Source: Aphodoplasma sp045592745
GTDB taxonomy: Bacteria; Bacillota; Clostridia; UBA1381; UMGS1253
Length of the DNA: 35,035 bases
Reading direction: 5' to 3'
Assembly: GCA_045592745.1 (NCBI GenBank)
Contig: JAZNVH010000006.1
Span: 1-35,035 of the forward strand
Shown: positions 1 through 8,988 of the stretch, piece by piece
Position numbering within the stretch: position 1 is the first letter of the stretch
Layout of the letters: every line of letters starts with the position of its first letter
Position numbers and translations under genes: made by a program
The notes under the pieces: model-generated
Seen by the model: only the letters and a program-made list of their open reading frames with translations
Databases searched by the model: none
Told to the model about the DNA's origin: nothing

Positions 1-126
1 ATATAAGGGTATTTGTATTGTTTTTTGCTTACCTTTTTAATGTAAATTTACAAGCAAAAATCATAAATACAATATATAGTTTTTCAGGTATAAAAATAAA
101 TCATTTTTTTAATTTTTGTCACATTT

Positions 127-222
127 TTATCCACAATAAAATTATGACAAAAAGTGCGGTTTTTAAAGGTTTTTTTAACCTGAAAAAAATTTATCCACAA
201 ATGTTTATAACTATGTGGATAA
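127..222. other. oriC: oriC: DnaA-box cluster upstream of dnaA
   Basis: Three perfect 9-mer DnaA boxes are visible. TTATCCACA occurs at 127-135 and 191-199, and its reverse complement TGTGGATAA at 214-222, so the last two boxes face each other across 14 bp. The whole 1-304 stretch is AT-rich and has no believable gene; the open frame across 18-305 is low-complexity and lacks a ribosome site. DnaA binds such boxes to start replication, and a cluster directly before dnaA is the usual place in Bacillota. The window edge may cut off further boxes to the left. Confidence 0.85.
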
Positions 223-304
223 CTTTTAAAAAGTTTTACTATACAACAACTTGTTTTTACATAAATCGGATAAAAGAAATATTATTTTTTAAGGAGTTTT
301 TTTA

Positions 305-1654
305 ATGCAGGTAACACAAATATGGGAGAATATTTTAAAACTTATAGAGCCCGAAGTAACTAATCTGGCTTTTACTACATGGTTTAAGGACATAAGACCT
401 GTAGCTATTGATGATAAAACAATTATTTTGTCTGTTTCAAATGACCTTGTTTTATCTACAATAAAAAGAAGATATATTGAACTTATACAAAACTGTGTAA
501 ATTCATTAGTTGGTGAAGATTATAATATAAACATTGTTATTGGTGATAATTATGAGCCGAAGCAACAATTATTCAGCTTTGAAATGTCAAATAATTCATC
601 AGAGCAAAATGTATCAGATAATAATTCTTCTATAAATCCAAGATATACATTTGAAACTTTTGTCGTAGGAAATTCAAACCATTTTGCACATGCTGCTGCC
701 GTTGCGGTTGCAGAAGCACCTGCTCAGGCATACAATCCACTATTTTTATATGGTGACTCAGGACTTGGAAAAACGCATCTTATGCACGCAATTGGAAATT
801 ACGCAAAAATTATAAATCCGTCAGCAAAGATTGTTTATATTTCATCTGAAAAATTTACTAATGAGCTTGTAACTGCAATTTCAACAAGAACTACAGCACA
901 ATTTCGCTCAAAATACAGAAATGCAGATATACTTTTGATAGATGATATACAATTTCTTGCAGGAAAAGAAATGGCTCAGGAAGAGTTTTTCCATACTTTT
1001 AATGACCTTTATAATGCAAATAAACAAATAGTACTTACAAGTGACCGTCTTCCGCGCGAAATAAATACTCTTGAGGACCGTCTTCGTACAAGATTTGAAT
1101 GTGGACTTATAGGAGATATAAAACCACCGGATTATGAAACAAGAATTGCTATTTTGCAAAAAATGGCAGAACAAAACAGAGTTGAAGTACCATATGATGT
1201 TTATTGTTATATGGCAGATAATATAAAATCAAATATACGTGAACTTGAAGGTGCACTTACAAGAATTATATCTTATTCAAGAATAACAGGTAAAATTATT
1301 AATATGGATCTTGCAATAGAATCGCTTTCTACTGTTATAGAACAAAAAGGCGTAGTAAGAATTACTGCAAAATCAATAAATGAAGCCGTATCAAAATATT
1401 ATAATATTCCTGTTGAAGATATAAAAGGAAAAAGAAAAACACAAGATATTGCCGATGCAAGACAGGTTGCAATGTATCTTTGCAGAAAGCTTACTGATAT
1501 GTCTTTTGTAGTTATAGGTAAAGAATATAGCGGAAGACATTATACAACAGTAATGCACGCAGTTGATAATATTGAAGAAAGCATAAAAACAAACAGTGAG
1601 GTAGCACTTGCAGTTGAAACAATGACAAAGCAGCTTAAGACAATACTTGGATAA
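305..1654 (+). CDS. dnaA: Chromosomal replication initiator DnaA
   Basis: ATP-dependent initiator that binds DnaA boxes and melts the origin. The 449-residue product has the family's usual length and order: N-terminal interaction domain (about 1-80), a polar Asn/Ser-rich linker (about 90-112), an AAA+ ATPase domain with Walker A at 150-157 (GDSGLGKT) and Walker B aspartates D213/D214, and a C-terminal helix-turn-helix domain carrying the DnaA signature from about residue 410 (GRHYTTVMHAV). The ATG is set by the Shine-Dalgarno AAGGAG at 291-296. It is the first gene of the rightward dnaA-dnaN-yaaA-recF-remB-gyrB series. The DnaA boxes before and after it fit autoregulation and origin function. 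Codons are strongly AT-biased. Identification is secure. Confidence 0.98.
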   Translation: MQVTQIWENILKLIEPEVTNLAFTTWFKDIRPVAIDDKTIILSVSNDLVLSTIKRRYIELIQNCVNSLVGEDYNINIVIGDNYEPKQQLFSFEMSNNSSEQNVSDNNSSINPRYTFETFVVGNSNHFAHAAAVAVAEAPAQAYNPLFLYGDSGLGKTHLMHAIGNYAKIINPSAKIVYISSEKFTNELVTAISTRTTAQFRSKYRNADILLIDDIQFLAGKEMAQEEFFHTFNDLYNANKQIVLTSDRLPREINTLEDRLRTRFECGLIGDIKPPDYETRIAILQKMAEQNRVEVPYDVYCYMADNIKSNIRELEGALTRIISYSRITGKIINMDLAIESLSTVIEQKGVVRITAKSINEAVSKYYNIPVEDIKGKRKTQDIADARQVAMYLCRKLTDMSFVVIGKEYSGRHYTTVMHAVDNIEESIKTNSEVALAVETMTKQLKTILG

Positions 1655-1904
1655 AATTTTTTCATATTCTTATGTTGATATGTGAAAATTATTTTGTGGA
1701 CGATTGTGAAAATGTGATTTATGTGGATTATTTAAGGTTGTTATCCTTATTTTATACTAATAAAAAAAAGCTTATATGACGCTGATTTTTTCACTTTTCC
1801 TCATAATCCATATACACTACTAATACTACTTCTATAATATATATTATATTAATTTATTTTAATAAAAAAATTTTTTAAAATAATTTTTAAAGGACTGATA
1901 AAAA
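1655..1904. other. dnaA-dnaN intergenic region: possible second oriC part with AT-rich unwinding segment
   Basis: This 250-bp gap holds degenerate DnaA-box-like 9-mers: TGTGGACGA at 1695-1703, TGTGGATTA at 1722-1730 (one mismatch to TGTGGATAA) and TTATCCTTA at 1741-1749 (two mismatches). They are followed by an almost pure A/T run at about 1832-1890. Box clusters on both sides of dnaA with an unwinding element before dnaN are the known bipartite oriC layout of Bacillus. Here only the left cluster has perfect boxes, so the right part is an inference. The dnaN promoter probably also lies here, but no clear -35/-10 pair stands out. Confidence 0.5.
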
Positions 1905-3011
1905 ATGAAATTTATTTGTGATAAAGCAAGCCTTATTGAAGCTATAAATACTGTTCAAAAAGCAGTAAGCCCGAAATCAACACTTCCTATTTTGGAGGGT
2001 ATTTTACTTGAATGCAGCGACGGAAAGGTAATACTTACAGGTAATGACCTTGAAATAAGTATAAAATACGAAATCGAGGCAAGTGTATCGGAAGAAGGAA
2101 GTATAGTTTTAAATTCAAGAATGTTTGGTGATATAATAAGAAAGCTTCCTGATGCACCTGTTTTAGTAGAAAGCGATGAAAATAATATTACTAATATAAA
2201 ATGTGTAAATGTTGATTTTAATATATCGGGACTTTTGGCGTCTGAATTTCCAAAAATAACAGAGGTTGCAAGAGAAAATTCTGTAAAAATTGAAAACAGC
2301 AAGCTTAAAAAAATGATAAAGCAGACTATTTTTGCGGTTTCACTTCGTGAAAATAAACCTGTTTTGACAGGTGCGTTTTTTGAAATTGAAAATTCGCGTT
2401 TTACAATGGTTGCAAGTGATGGATACCGTCTTGCAATAAGAAATGAAACAATACAGGATTGTGGCAAAGTTATAAATGCTATTGTTCCTGGAAAAACACT
2501 TAATGAACTTTTAAAGATAATAAAAGATGACGATAATATAATAAATATATATTTTACTGACAAGTATGTATTGTTTGAGTTTGAGAATTTTATAGTAACA
2601 TCAAGACTTCGTGACGGTGAATATATAAAATATAAGTCAGCTATACCTTCTGAGTATAATATTGAAATAAATGCAAATGTAGCATCATTTTGTGATTCAA
2701 TAGACAGAGCTGCACTAATAATAAATACTGAAACATCAAAGAGTCCTTTAAAGCTTGATATAAAAAATGATAATATAATAATAAGCTGCAGCTCACATAT
2801 GGGTAAGGTTTCTGATATTATAAATGTAAATTCATCAGGCGGTGAGCTGTTGATAGGATTTAATCATAAATATTTATGGGATGCATTTAAAAATTGTGAA
2901 GATGAAGAGGTTATTATGAAATTTATTACTGAAAGATATCCTCTTATAATAACTCCTGTAGAGGGCGATGCATTTTTATATATGATTCTTCCAATTATAA
3001 TTCAGTCATAA
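1905..3011 (+). CDS. dnaN: DNA polymerase III subunit beta (sliding clamp)
   Basis: Ring-shaped homodimeric clamp that tethers the replicative polymerase and other clamp-binding proteins to DNA. The 368-residue product has the usual length and would form three repeats of about 120 residues. Recognisable segments are the N-terminal 'AVSPKSTLPILEGILLE' and the middle 'ASDGYRLAIR'. AAAGGA lies just before the ATG. The protein ends in ILPIIIQS, whereas relatives usually end in an LPVR-like motif; the change is conservative in length and nothing suggests a frameshift. It follows dnaA after a 250-bp gap and leads into yaaA and recF. Codons are heavily AT-biased. Confidence 0.97.
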   Translation: MKFICDKASLIEAINTVQKAVSPKSTLPILEGILLECSDGKVILTGNDLEISIKYEIEASVSEEGSIVLNSRMFGDIIRKLPDAPVLVESDENNITNIKCVNVDFNISGLLASEFPKITEVARENSVKIENSKLKKMIKQTIFAVSLRENKPVLTGAFFEIENSRFTMVASDGYRLAIRNETIQDCGKVINAIVPGKTLNELLKIIKDDDNIINIYFTDKYVLFEFENFIVTSRLRDGEYIKYKSAIPSEYNIEINANVASFCDSIDRAALIINTETSKSPLKLDIKNDNIIISCSSHMGKVSDIINVNSSGGELLIGFNHKYLWDAFKNCEDEEVIMKFITERYPLIITPVEGDAFLYMILPIIIQS

Positions 3012-3041
3012 TAAAAAATTATTATAAAATCGGAGATTATT

Positions 3042-3266
3042 ATGGAAAAAATAGATATTTCTATAAATACAGAATATATAAAGCTTGACCAGCTTTTAAA
3101 ATTCAGCGGAATCGCAGAGACCGGTTCTGATGCTAAGGATATGATATTAGACGGCATCGTGAAATTTAATGGCGAGGTTTGCTTGATGCGTGGCAAAAAG
3201 GTACGCACCGGCGATAGCGTTGAAATTGAATTTGAAGATGAAACTGTTATAATTTCGGTAAAGTAA
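3042..3266 (+). CDS. yaaA: S4-domain RNA-binding protein YaaA
   Basis: Small protein of 74 residues that is almost entirely an S4 RNA-binding fold (about residues 14-65: LDQLLKF, then DAKDMILDGIVKFNGE, then RGKKVRTGD). This family sits between dnaN and recF in many Bacillota; a role in ribosome assembly or RNA binding is assumed from the fold. The Shine-Dalgarno CGGAG lies at 3031-3035. The stop codon is followed one base later by the recF ATG, so translation of the two is probably coupled. Position and length make the assignment firm, but the molecular target is unknown. Confidence 0.9.
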   Translation: MEKIDISINTEYIKLDQLLKFSGIAETGSDAKDMILDGIVKFNGEVCLMRGKKVRTGDSVEIEFEDETVIISVK

Positions 3267-3267
3267 T

Positions 3268-4365
3268 ATGTATATAAAAAGTATAAAATTAAAAGATTTT
3301 CGTAATTATGAACACGTGAATATAGATTTTATAAATGGTACTAATATAATTTATGGAAATAATGCTCAGGGAAAAACAAATATACTCGAATCTATATTTC
3401 TTTTTTGCACTGCGCGTTCACACAGACGTGCAACCGATAAAGAAATTATTCGTCAAGGTGCAGATTTTGGTGTTATAAATATAGAATTTTGTGATGATGT
3501 TCGTGATTACAGCGGATGTATGAAAATTCTTGATGGTAAAAAAAAGTTTGTCAGTATAAACAATGTGAATATAAAAAAAATAAGTCAGATTGCAGATTAC
3601 ATAAACGTTGTAATGTTTTCACCTGAGGATCTTTTAATAATAAAGGATTCACCTGTTATAAGACGTCGTTTTGTCGATATGTCTATAAGTCAGATTTCGC
3701 CTGTGTATGTTTCTTTATTAAATGATTATTTAAAAATATTAAATCAGAGAAATAATCTTTTAAAAAATATAAAAAAGAATGGTAAAGGTGAAGAAACGCT
3801 TGATATATGGGATAATTATCTTATAGATTTGTCAGTAAAAATAATAAAATACAGACGCGAATTTATAAAAAAATTATTAGTATTTGCAAAAAAAATTCAC
3901 ACTGAAATATCGGGTGAGGAGCTTTTTATAAAATACATATCAAACTGCGCCGATAATATTTATGACGATGAAAAGCTTTATAAAGAGCTTTGTGAAAAAA
4001 TAAAAAAAACGCGTCGGCGTGATATTGAAACAGGGACAAGCAATACAGGTGCTCACAGAGATGATTTTATATTTTATATAAATGATAAAGATGCAAAAAT
4101 ATATGGATCACAAGGTCAGCAAAGAAGTGTTGTGCTAAGTCTTAAGCTTGCACTTACAGAGCTTATAAATCAGGTAAAAAACAGCTATCCCGTAATTTTA
4201 CTTGATGATATAATGAGTGAGCTTGATGAATCGAGAAGACGTTATTTATCGGGAAAAATTGAAGGAAAACAGGTTATTATTACTTGTACTGATAAAGAGC
4301 AAAGTGCACCGTATTTAAATGTTAAATATTTTTATGTATCAAATAACAGTGTAGAGTCGCAGTAA
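3268..4365 (+). CDS. recF: DNA replication and repair protein RecF
   Basis: SMC-like ATPase that helps load RecA at single-strand gaps together with RecO and RecR. In 365 residues it shows Walker A at 30-37 (GNNAQGKT), the ABC signature at 279-286 (YGSQGQQR) and Walker B with the D-loop at about 310-320 (LLDDIMSELD). Length is normal. The start is one base after yaaA, as in many relatives. Lysine- and isoleucine-rich AAA/ATA codon runs make it one of the most AT-rich genes in the window (14 G/C in the 60 bases 3541-3600). Confidence 0.97.
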   Translation: MYIKSIKLKDFRNYEHVNIDFINGTNIIYGNNAQGKTNILESIFLFCTARSHRRATDKEIIRQGADFGVINIEFCDDVRDYSGCMKILDGKKKFVSINNVNIKKISQIADYINVVMFSPEDLLIIKDSPVIRRRFVDMSISQISPVYVSLLNDYLKILNQRNNLLKNIKKNGKGEETLDIWDNYLIDLSVKIIKYRREFIKKLLVFAKKIHTEISGEELFIKYISNCADNIYDDEKLYKELCEKIKKTRRRDIETGTSNTGAHRDDFIFYINDKDAKIYGSQGQQRSVVLSLKLALTELINQVKNSYPVILLDDIMSELDESRRRYLSGKIEGKQVIITCTDKEQSAPYLNVKYFYVSNNSVESQ

Positions 4366-4393
4366 AAAATAAAATGAAAACGGAGAGTATTTT

Positions 4394-4660
4394 ATGTATC
4401 TTCATTTAGGATCCGATGTTGTTGTGTCACAAAGCGATATAATTGCGATTTTTGACCTTGATACAACATCAATTTCAAAAATAACGAGAAAATTTTTAAA
4501 TACTGTTCAAAAAAATAATAAGGTTATTGATGTAAGCAGTCAGGATTTACCAAAAAGTTATGTTTTGTGCGGAAAGAAAAATGATTTTAATATATATATT
4601 TCTCCATTGTCTGCACAAACGCTTTATAAACGTGCTTTGGGAAAATTTAAAATAGAGTAA
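4394..4660 (+). CDS. remB: RemB-like (DUF370 / YaaB) regulator
   Basis: An 88-residue protein of the extracellular-matrix regulator family (RemA/RemB, DUF370). It starts with the typical MYLHLGSDVVV followed by an aspartate-rich 'IAIFDLDT' segment. In Bacillus, RemB (YaaB) is encoded at exactly this place between recF and gyrB and acts on matrix gene expression; the related RemA binds DNA as an oligomer. The Shine-Dalgarno CGGAGAG lies at 4381-4387. It is probably cotranscribed with recF (28-bp gap) and gyrB. Family and position are convincing; its role here is not shown by sequence. Confidence 0.85.
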   Translation: MYLHLGSDVVVSQSDIIAIFDLDTTSISKITRKFLNTVQKNNKVIDVSSQDLPKSYVLCGKKNDFNIYISPLSAQTLYKRALGKFKIE

Positions 4661-4703
4661 TTTATATAATTTTACCTTTGATATAGAAAGGAAATGTAAA
4701 AGT

Positions 4704-6626
4704 ATGAGTGAAAATTTGGAAAACAAAGTTACAAACAATTATGATGAAAATCAAATTCAGGTTTTGGAAGGACTTGAAGCTGTAAGAAAGCGTCCCGGTA
4801 TGTATATTGGCCCAACGTCTATAAGAGGTCTACATCATCTTGTTTATGAGATTGTTGATAATGCTATTGACGAAGCACTTGCAGGATATTGTAAAAATAT
4901 TACCGTTACAATTGATAAGGGAAATATCATTACCGTAACTGACGACGGTAGAGGTATTCCGGTTGGAATTCACCCAAAAATGGGTATTTCGACTCTTGAG
5001 GTTGTATTTACAATTCTTCATGCAGGTGGTAAGTTTGGCGGCGGCGGATACAAAGTATCAGGAGGTCTTCACGGCGTGGGTTCTTCTGTTGTTAATGCGC
5101 TTTCAGAGTGGCTCGAGGTTGAGGTTTCGACGGGTGAGGATGTATATTTTCAGCGTTTTGAACGTGGAAAGAGCTGTGGCAGTGCAAAGGTTATAGGAAA
5201 GACAGATAAAACAGGCACAAAGGTTACATTTATGGCTGATGATACTGTTTTTGAAACTACTGATTATGAGTATGAAACACTTCTTACTCGTCTCAGAGAG
5301 CAGGCATTTTTAAATGCAGGTATAAATATTACGTTTACGGATAACCGTACAGAAGAGCCTGTTGTAAATAATCTTTATTATGAAGGCGGTATCCGCGAAT
5401 TTGTAAAGCATATAAATCGCAAAAAGGTTGCGATACACGATGACGTTATTTATTTTGAGGGACAAAAAAATGACGCTCAGGTCGAAATTGCAATGCAGTA
5501 TACTGACAACTATAACGAAAATCTTGTAAGCTTTGCAAACAATATTAATACAACTGAGGGTGGTACTCATGAAATGGGATTTAAAGCCGCACTCACAAGA
5601 GTATTTAATGATTATGCAAGAAAGTATAACATACTTAAAGAAAAAGATCAGAATTTGTCAGGTGAAGATGTAAGAGAAGGACTTACTGCGATTATAAGCG
5701 TAAAGGTAGTGGAGGCGCAGTTTGAAGGTCAGACAAAAACAAAGCTTGGTAATTCAGAGGTAAGAGGTCTTGTAGATAAGACAGTAAGTGATAAATTTGC
5801 AGATTTTCTTGAGGAAAATCCGCCGATTGCAAGAATGATACTTGAAAAATCACTCACCGCTGCACGCGCACGTGAAGCGGCAAGAAAAGCAAGAGAGGCA
5901 ACAAGAAAATCAAGCTCGCTTGGTGATACATCACTTCTTGGCAAGCTTGCACGCTGCTCAGGTGATGACCCTGAGAAAAACGAAATATATATCGTCGAAG
6001 GTGACTCGGCAGGTGGCTCGGCAAAACAGGGCCGTGACAGAAGTTTTCAGGCGATACTTCCTTTATGGGGTAAGATGCTAAACGTTGAAAAAGCGCGTAT
6101 TGACAAGGTATATGGCAATGAAAAGCTTTTGCCTATTATTATGTCGCTCGGCACAGGTATAGGCGATGATTTTGATATTACAAAGCTTAAATATCATAAA
6201 ATTATAATAATGGCCGATGCCGATGTCGACGGTTCGCATATTCGTACACTTCTTTTGACATTTTTCTTCAGACATATGCGCCCGCTCGTTGATGCAGGAT
6301 ATATATATCTTGCACAACCGCCGCTGTTTAAGGTTACAAAGGGTAAAACTATAAAGTATGTATACAATGACAATGACCTTCCAAAAGTAACGGCAGAGCT
6401 TGGCGGAAAATGCGATGTACAGCGCTATAAAGGTCTTGGTGAAATGACTGCTACACAGCTTTGGGAAACAACAATGAATCCCGAGACAAGAACAATGCTT
6501 AAAGTAAATGTTGATGATGCTGTTCTGGCAGATGAGATGTTTACTGTGCTTATGGGCGACAATGTCGAGCCAAGACGTGAATTTATAGAAAAAAATGCAA
6601 GTCTTGTTACAAATCTTGATATATAA
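4704..6626 (+). CDS. gyrB: DNA gyrase subunit B
   Basis: ATPase subunit of DNA gyrase, which introduces negative supercoils together with GyrA. The 640 residues cover the GHKL ATPase domain (EIVDNAIDEA near residue 50, then DDGRGIPVG and GGLHGVGSSVVNALS), the transducer domain, and the TOPRIM domain with E432-G-D-S and the D505-x-D507-x-D509 metal-binding set, ending in the usual QRYKGLGEM and PETRTML motifs. Start context is AAAGGAAATG upstream of the ATG, a moderate ribosome site. gyrA, which often follows gyrB, does not: a bidirectional terminator and a leftward gene come next. Confidence 0.97.
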   Translation: MSENLENKVTNNYDENQIQVLEGLEAVRKRPGMYIGPTSIRGLHHLVYEIVDNAIDEALAGYCKNITVTIDKGNIITVTDDGRGIPVGIHPKMGISTLEVVFTILHAGGKFGGGGYKVSGGLHGVGSSVVNALSEWLEVEVSTGEDVYFQRFERGKSCGSAKVIGKTDKTGTKVTFMADDTVFETTDYEYETLLTRLREQAFLNAGINITFTDNRTEEPVVNNLYYEGGIREFVKHINRKKVAIHDDVIYFEGQKNDAQVEIAMQYTDNYNENLVSFANNINTTEGGTHEMGFKAALTRVFNDYARKYNILKEKDQNLSGEDVREGLTAIISVKVVEAQFEGQTKTKLGNSEVRGLVDKTVSDKFADFLEENPPIARMILEKSLTAARAREAARKAREATRKSSSLGDTSLLGKLARCSGDDPEKNEIYIVEGDSAGGSAKQGRDRSFQAILPLWGKMLNVEKARIDKVYGNEKLLPIIMSLGTGIGDDFDITKLKYHKIIIMADADVDGSHIRTLLLTFFFRHMRPLVDAGYIYLAQPPLFKVTKGKTIKYVYNDNDLPKVTAELGGKCDVQRYKGLGEMTATQLWETTMNPETRTMLKVNVDDAVLADEMFTVLMGDNVEPRREFIEKNASLVTNLDI

Positions 6627-6641
6627 GATATAAAAAAATTA

Positions 6642-6673
6642 AAGCCTGATGTTTTTAAAGCATCAGGCTTTTT
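6642..6673. terminator. Bidirectional terminator between gyrB and the VanW/G5 gene
   Basis: A perfect 10-bp stem pairs 6642-6651 (AAGCCTGATG) with 6661-6670 around a 9-nt loop. It has a T run at 6669-6673 on the + strand and A-rich flank on the other side. It can end gyrB transcription and also the converging leftward gene that stops at 6691. Confidence 0.85.
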
Positions 6674-6690
6674 AATATGAAAGTTAAATT

Positions 6691-8460
6691 TTATAATCCA
6701 TCAGGAAAAACCGGCGGTGTCGGAATTACAGATGGCGAAGATGATGGTGTGGGTATTGGTGTAGGTGTAGGCGATAAAATTGGCTCTTGAGTATTATCCG
6801 GAGCCGGCGATGTTGTCGGATCATCCGGGTCAATCGGATTTACGCTTGGAGCAGCCTTTCCGGTACCTACACGCACAACCTTATTAACCATTGTGTATGT
6901 GCTCTTGTGCAAAAGCTTATTTTCAATTTCCTTGCCGTTTTCATATATAATTTTGTATGTGTTTACAACGTGCCCTTTAAAGCCCGGTGCGTCAACAACT
7001 GTTTTGCCCTCAGGGAGTGTTTCATCTTTAATTTCAGTAACGCCAAAAGGTTTTGTGCTTACTGTCTGTGTTGTGATTTTAACAGTTCTGTCAGGATTTT
7101 GTTTTGTGCCGACAATTTTTGCTGATACGCTGCCGCCGCCCCATGATGTTATAATTTTTATAGGTGCGTCTGTATTGTTTTTAAATCTAAAATCGAGCGA
7201 ACCATATGCAACTGTTGCATCCATTCCAAGCGGTGCATAAGATACCTCGAGCGAATGTTCGTGGCGCTCTGTGACCTCTAAATCGGCATAAAGTACTGCG
7301 GCATAGATAGTTGAGCTCGTCTGACATATTCCGCCACCAAGTCCGTCAACCATCTTATTATTTTCATATACAGATGCTGCACGAAAGCCTCTTTCAACAG
7401 TTCTTTTGCCAACAACTCCATTATACGAAAATTCTTCGCCAGGAAGAAGAATCTTTCCGTTTACATATTTTGCAGCAAGCTCTACGTTATTTGAACGCGG
7501 AACATTTGATGTCATATATTTTGTTGAGTAGCTGCCGAGCACATCTTTAAAAAGCGATGTGCTGAGCGAATCGGCTTTGACATTTGGCTCTTGCAGTATA
7601 AATGGTATCGAAACATCTGCTGAGCCAGGAGCAAAATCTTTTAAAAGACTTTTCGCATCCGAAACGTCAAAATGACGTCCCACAATATCGTCCTCAACTA
7701 CAACATCATTATCTTTCAATACGTATTTTGCGTCCATAGGCTCGCGCTTTGTTATCTCAAAAAGTTCTTCTACATCAACGGGCGCAGGCGTTGTATTAAC
7801 CTTTGTAGCAGTAATTGTTTCGTTTGCAGCGGGTTTTAAACTGTCAAGCACCTGTGTGCGAAGCTTTGCTACATCTACGCCAAGACCCTCTTTTCCGGCG
7901 TGGATTACGATTTTGTCTTCAAGTATATTGATTTCGTGCTGAACAAGTGTGCCGCCTGCTTTTCGTGCAAAGCTGTTTAATATATCATCAAGCTTTAAAT
8001 GATCATAAGAATACACAAAATCGATGCTCTTTTTAAAAGTTTTTGCATAAAGTGCGGTAAACGGATTTTTCTTTGCGTATGAAAGCGCCGCATCTGCAGT
8101 TTTTTCTTTATCAATTGTGAGGTCGATATCTTTGGCATTTATTTTCGCTGTTATATCCGAGTTTTCAAGCTTTACTGTTACAGATACTGACTCGTACGGA
8201 TTTTCAATAGTTGAAAGATGATCGATGACCTGCTCTTTTGTATATCCGCTTATATCGTAGCTGTTTATAAGCACGCCGTTATTTACAACGCTTTTATCAC
8301 TCATAAACGCAGATGTAAGCAAAAATGCAATCAAACCTATAAATATTACACTTATAACGCACAGCGTTATTATGGTTGGTCTACTCATTTTCTTTATTTT
8401 TTTCTGGCGTCTTGCGCTGGCATTTCTCGCCGATTTTGGCGCATCATTTTTCTTCACCAT
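6691..8460 (-). CDS. Membrane-anchored VanW-family protein with G5 domain
   Basis: The gene encodes 589 residues from ATG 8460, chosen because AAAGGAG lies just upstream; the frame stays open further but without a ribosome site. A basic N-terminus precedes one membrane segment at 29-52, followed by peptidoglycan-binding-like extracellular repeats (about 60-300), a VanW domain (about 305-440) with the GGGICQ motif at 375-380, a G5-like domain (about 460-545) and a Pro/Thr/Ser tail. This matches YoaR-type proteins. VanW is named from vancomycin gene clusters but its biochemical role is unknown, so this is not evidence of resistance. A wall-associated role is inferred. It converges on gyrB and diverges from another G5-domain wall protein. 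Confidence 0.85.
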   Translation of the reverse strand: MVKKNDAPKSARNASARRQKKIKKMSRPTIITLCVISVIFIGLIAFLLTSAFMSDKSVVNNGVLINSYDISGYTKEQVIDHLSTIENPYESVSVTVKLENSDITAKINAKDIDLTIDKEKTADAALSYAKKNPFTALYAKTFKKSIDFVYSYDHLKLDDILNSFARKAGGTLVQHEINILEDKIVIHAGKEGLGVDVAKLRTQVLDSLKPAANETITATKVNTTPAPVDVEELFEITKREPMDAKYVLKDNDVVVEDDIVGRHFDVSDAKSLLKDFAPGSADVSIPFILQEPNVKADSLSTSLFKDVLGSYSTKYMTSNVPRSNNVELAAKYVNGKILLPGEEFSYNGVVGKRTVERGFRAASVYENNKMVDGLGGGICQTSSTIYAAVLYADLEVTERHEHSLEVSYAPLGMDATVAYGSLDFRFKNNTDAPIKIITSWGGGSVSAKIVGTKQNPDRTVKITTQTVSTKPFGVTEIKDETLPEGKTVVDAPGFKGHVVNTYKIIYENGKEIENKLLHKSTYTMVNKVVRVGTGKAAPSVNPIDPDDPTTSPAPDNTQEPILSPTPTPIPTPSSSPSVIPTPPVFPDGL

Positions 8461-8833
8461 AAAAACTCCTTTATACTTAAAAAATGTTCTTCTATTAATA
8501 TATGTAAGGCATAGTGTATTCTTTCTAAAGTTAAGAAAACATATACGCAATATATTATTATCAATTTACTTACATTTTACTACAAAAAATGCGTTAAGTA
8601 AAGCGAAAATAGGCTTTTTTATATTTCATTTTTGTTTCATGAATTGCTTTTTTTAATATTTGTAAAATTAGGTATATTTTGGTCTAAATACGGATAAAAT
8701 TATATTAACATTTCGTAACATTTTAAGAATTTTAATAAAAATTTATTTAATTTTAAAAACGTCAAAAGTAGCGGTATTACAGTGTTTTTAGGACAGTAAT
8801 TTTAAAAAGTATTACAAAATTGTTAAAAAAATC
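8461..8833. other. Intergenic stretch between the divergent VanW/G5 and G5/3D genes
   Basis: About 370 bp of AT-rich DNA without a convincing gene. It must contain the leftward promoter of the VanW/G5 gene, but no -35/-10 pair there is clear enough to call. The rightward promoter of the next gene starts at its right edge. Confidence 0.6.
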
Positions 8834-8862
8834 TTGACAAAAATATTAATTTGATGTAGAAT
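8834..8862 (+). promoter_or_regulatory. Sigma-A type promoter of the G5/3D gene
   Basis: TTGACA at 8834-8839 and TAGAAT at 8857-8862 are 17 bp apart, a near-consensus housekeeping promoter. Transcription from about 8869 would give a leader of roughly 120 nt before the ATG at 8989. A short imperfect hairpin is possible around 8885-8912 (GGCA with TGCC), but no known riboswitch core was recognised. Confidence 0.8.
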
Positions 8863-8988
8863 GGGTATGCCCAAAAATCAAAAAGGCAGTAAACACACAG
8901 TTTTGGTTTGCCGTTAACTTTTAAAAATCAAAATATTTTTCATTGGTTTTTATTATGGCATTTTCAAGCTGTGAAGAACGGAGGATTT

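Noticed and set aside
18..305. Open frame of 95 codons before dnaA
   Set aside because: It crosses the DnaA boxes, is Phe/Ile/Lys low-complexity and has no ribosome site.
1955..2563. 202-codon leftward frame antisense to dnaN
   Set aside because: Shadow of dnaN, Ser/Ile/Phe-rich, no start context.
6691..8460. Vancomycin resistance function for the VanW-domain protein
   Set aside because: VanW/G5 proteins are common chromosomal proteins; no vanA/B/H/X/S/R genes are nearby.
8869..8988. c-di-AMP or other riboswitch before the G5/3D gene
   Set aside because: Such riboswitches often precede wall-hydrolase genes, but this leader is too short and none of the conserved core was found.
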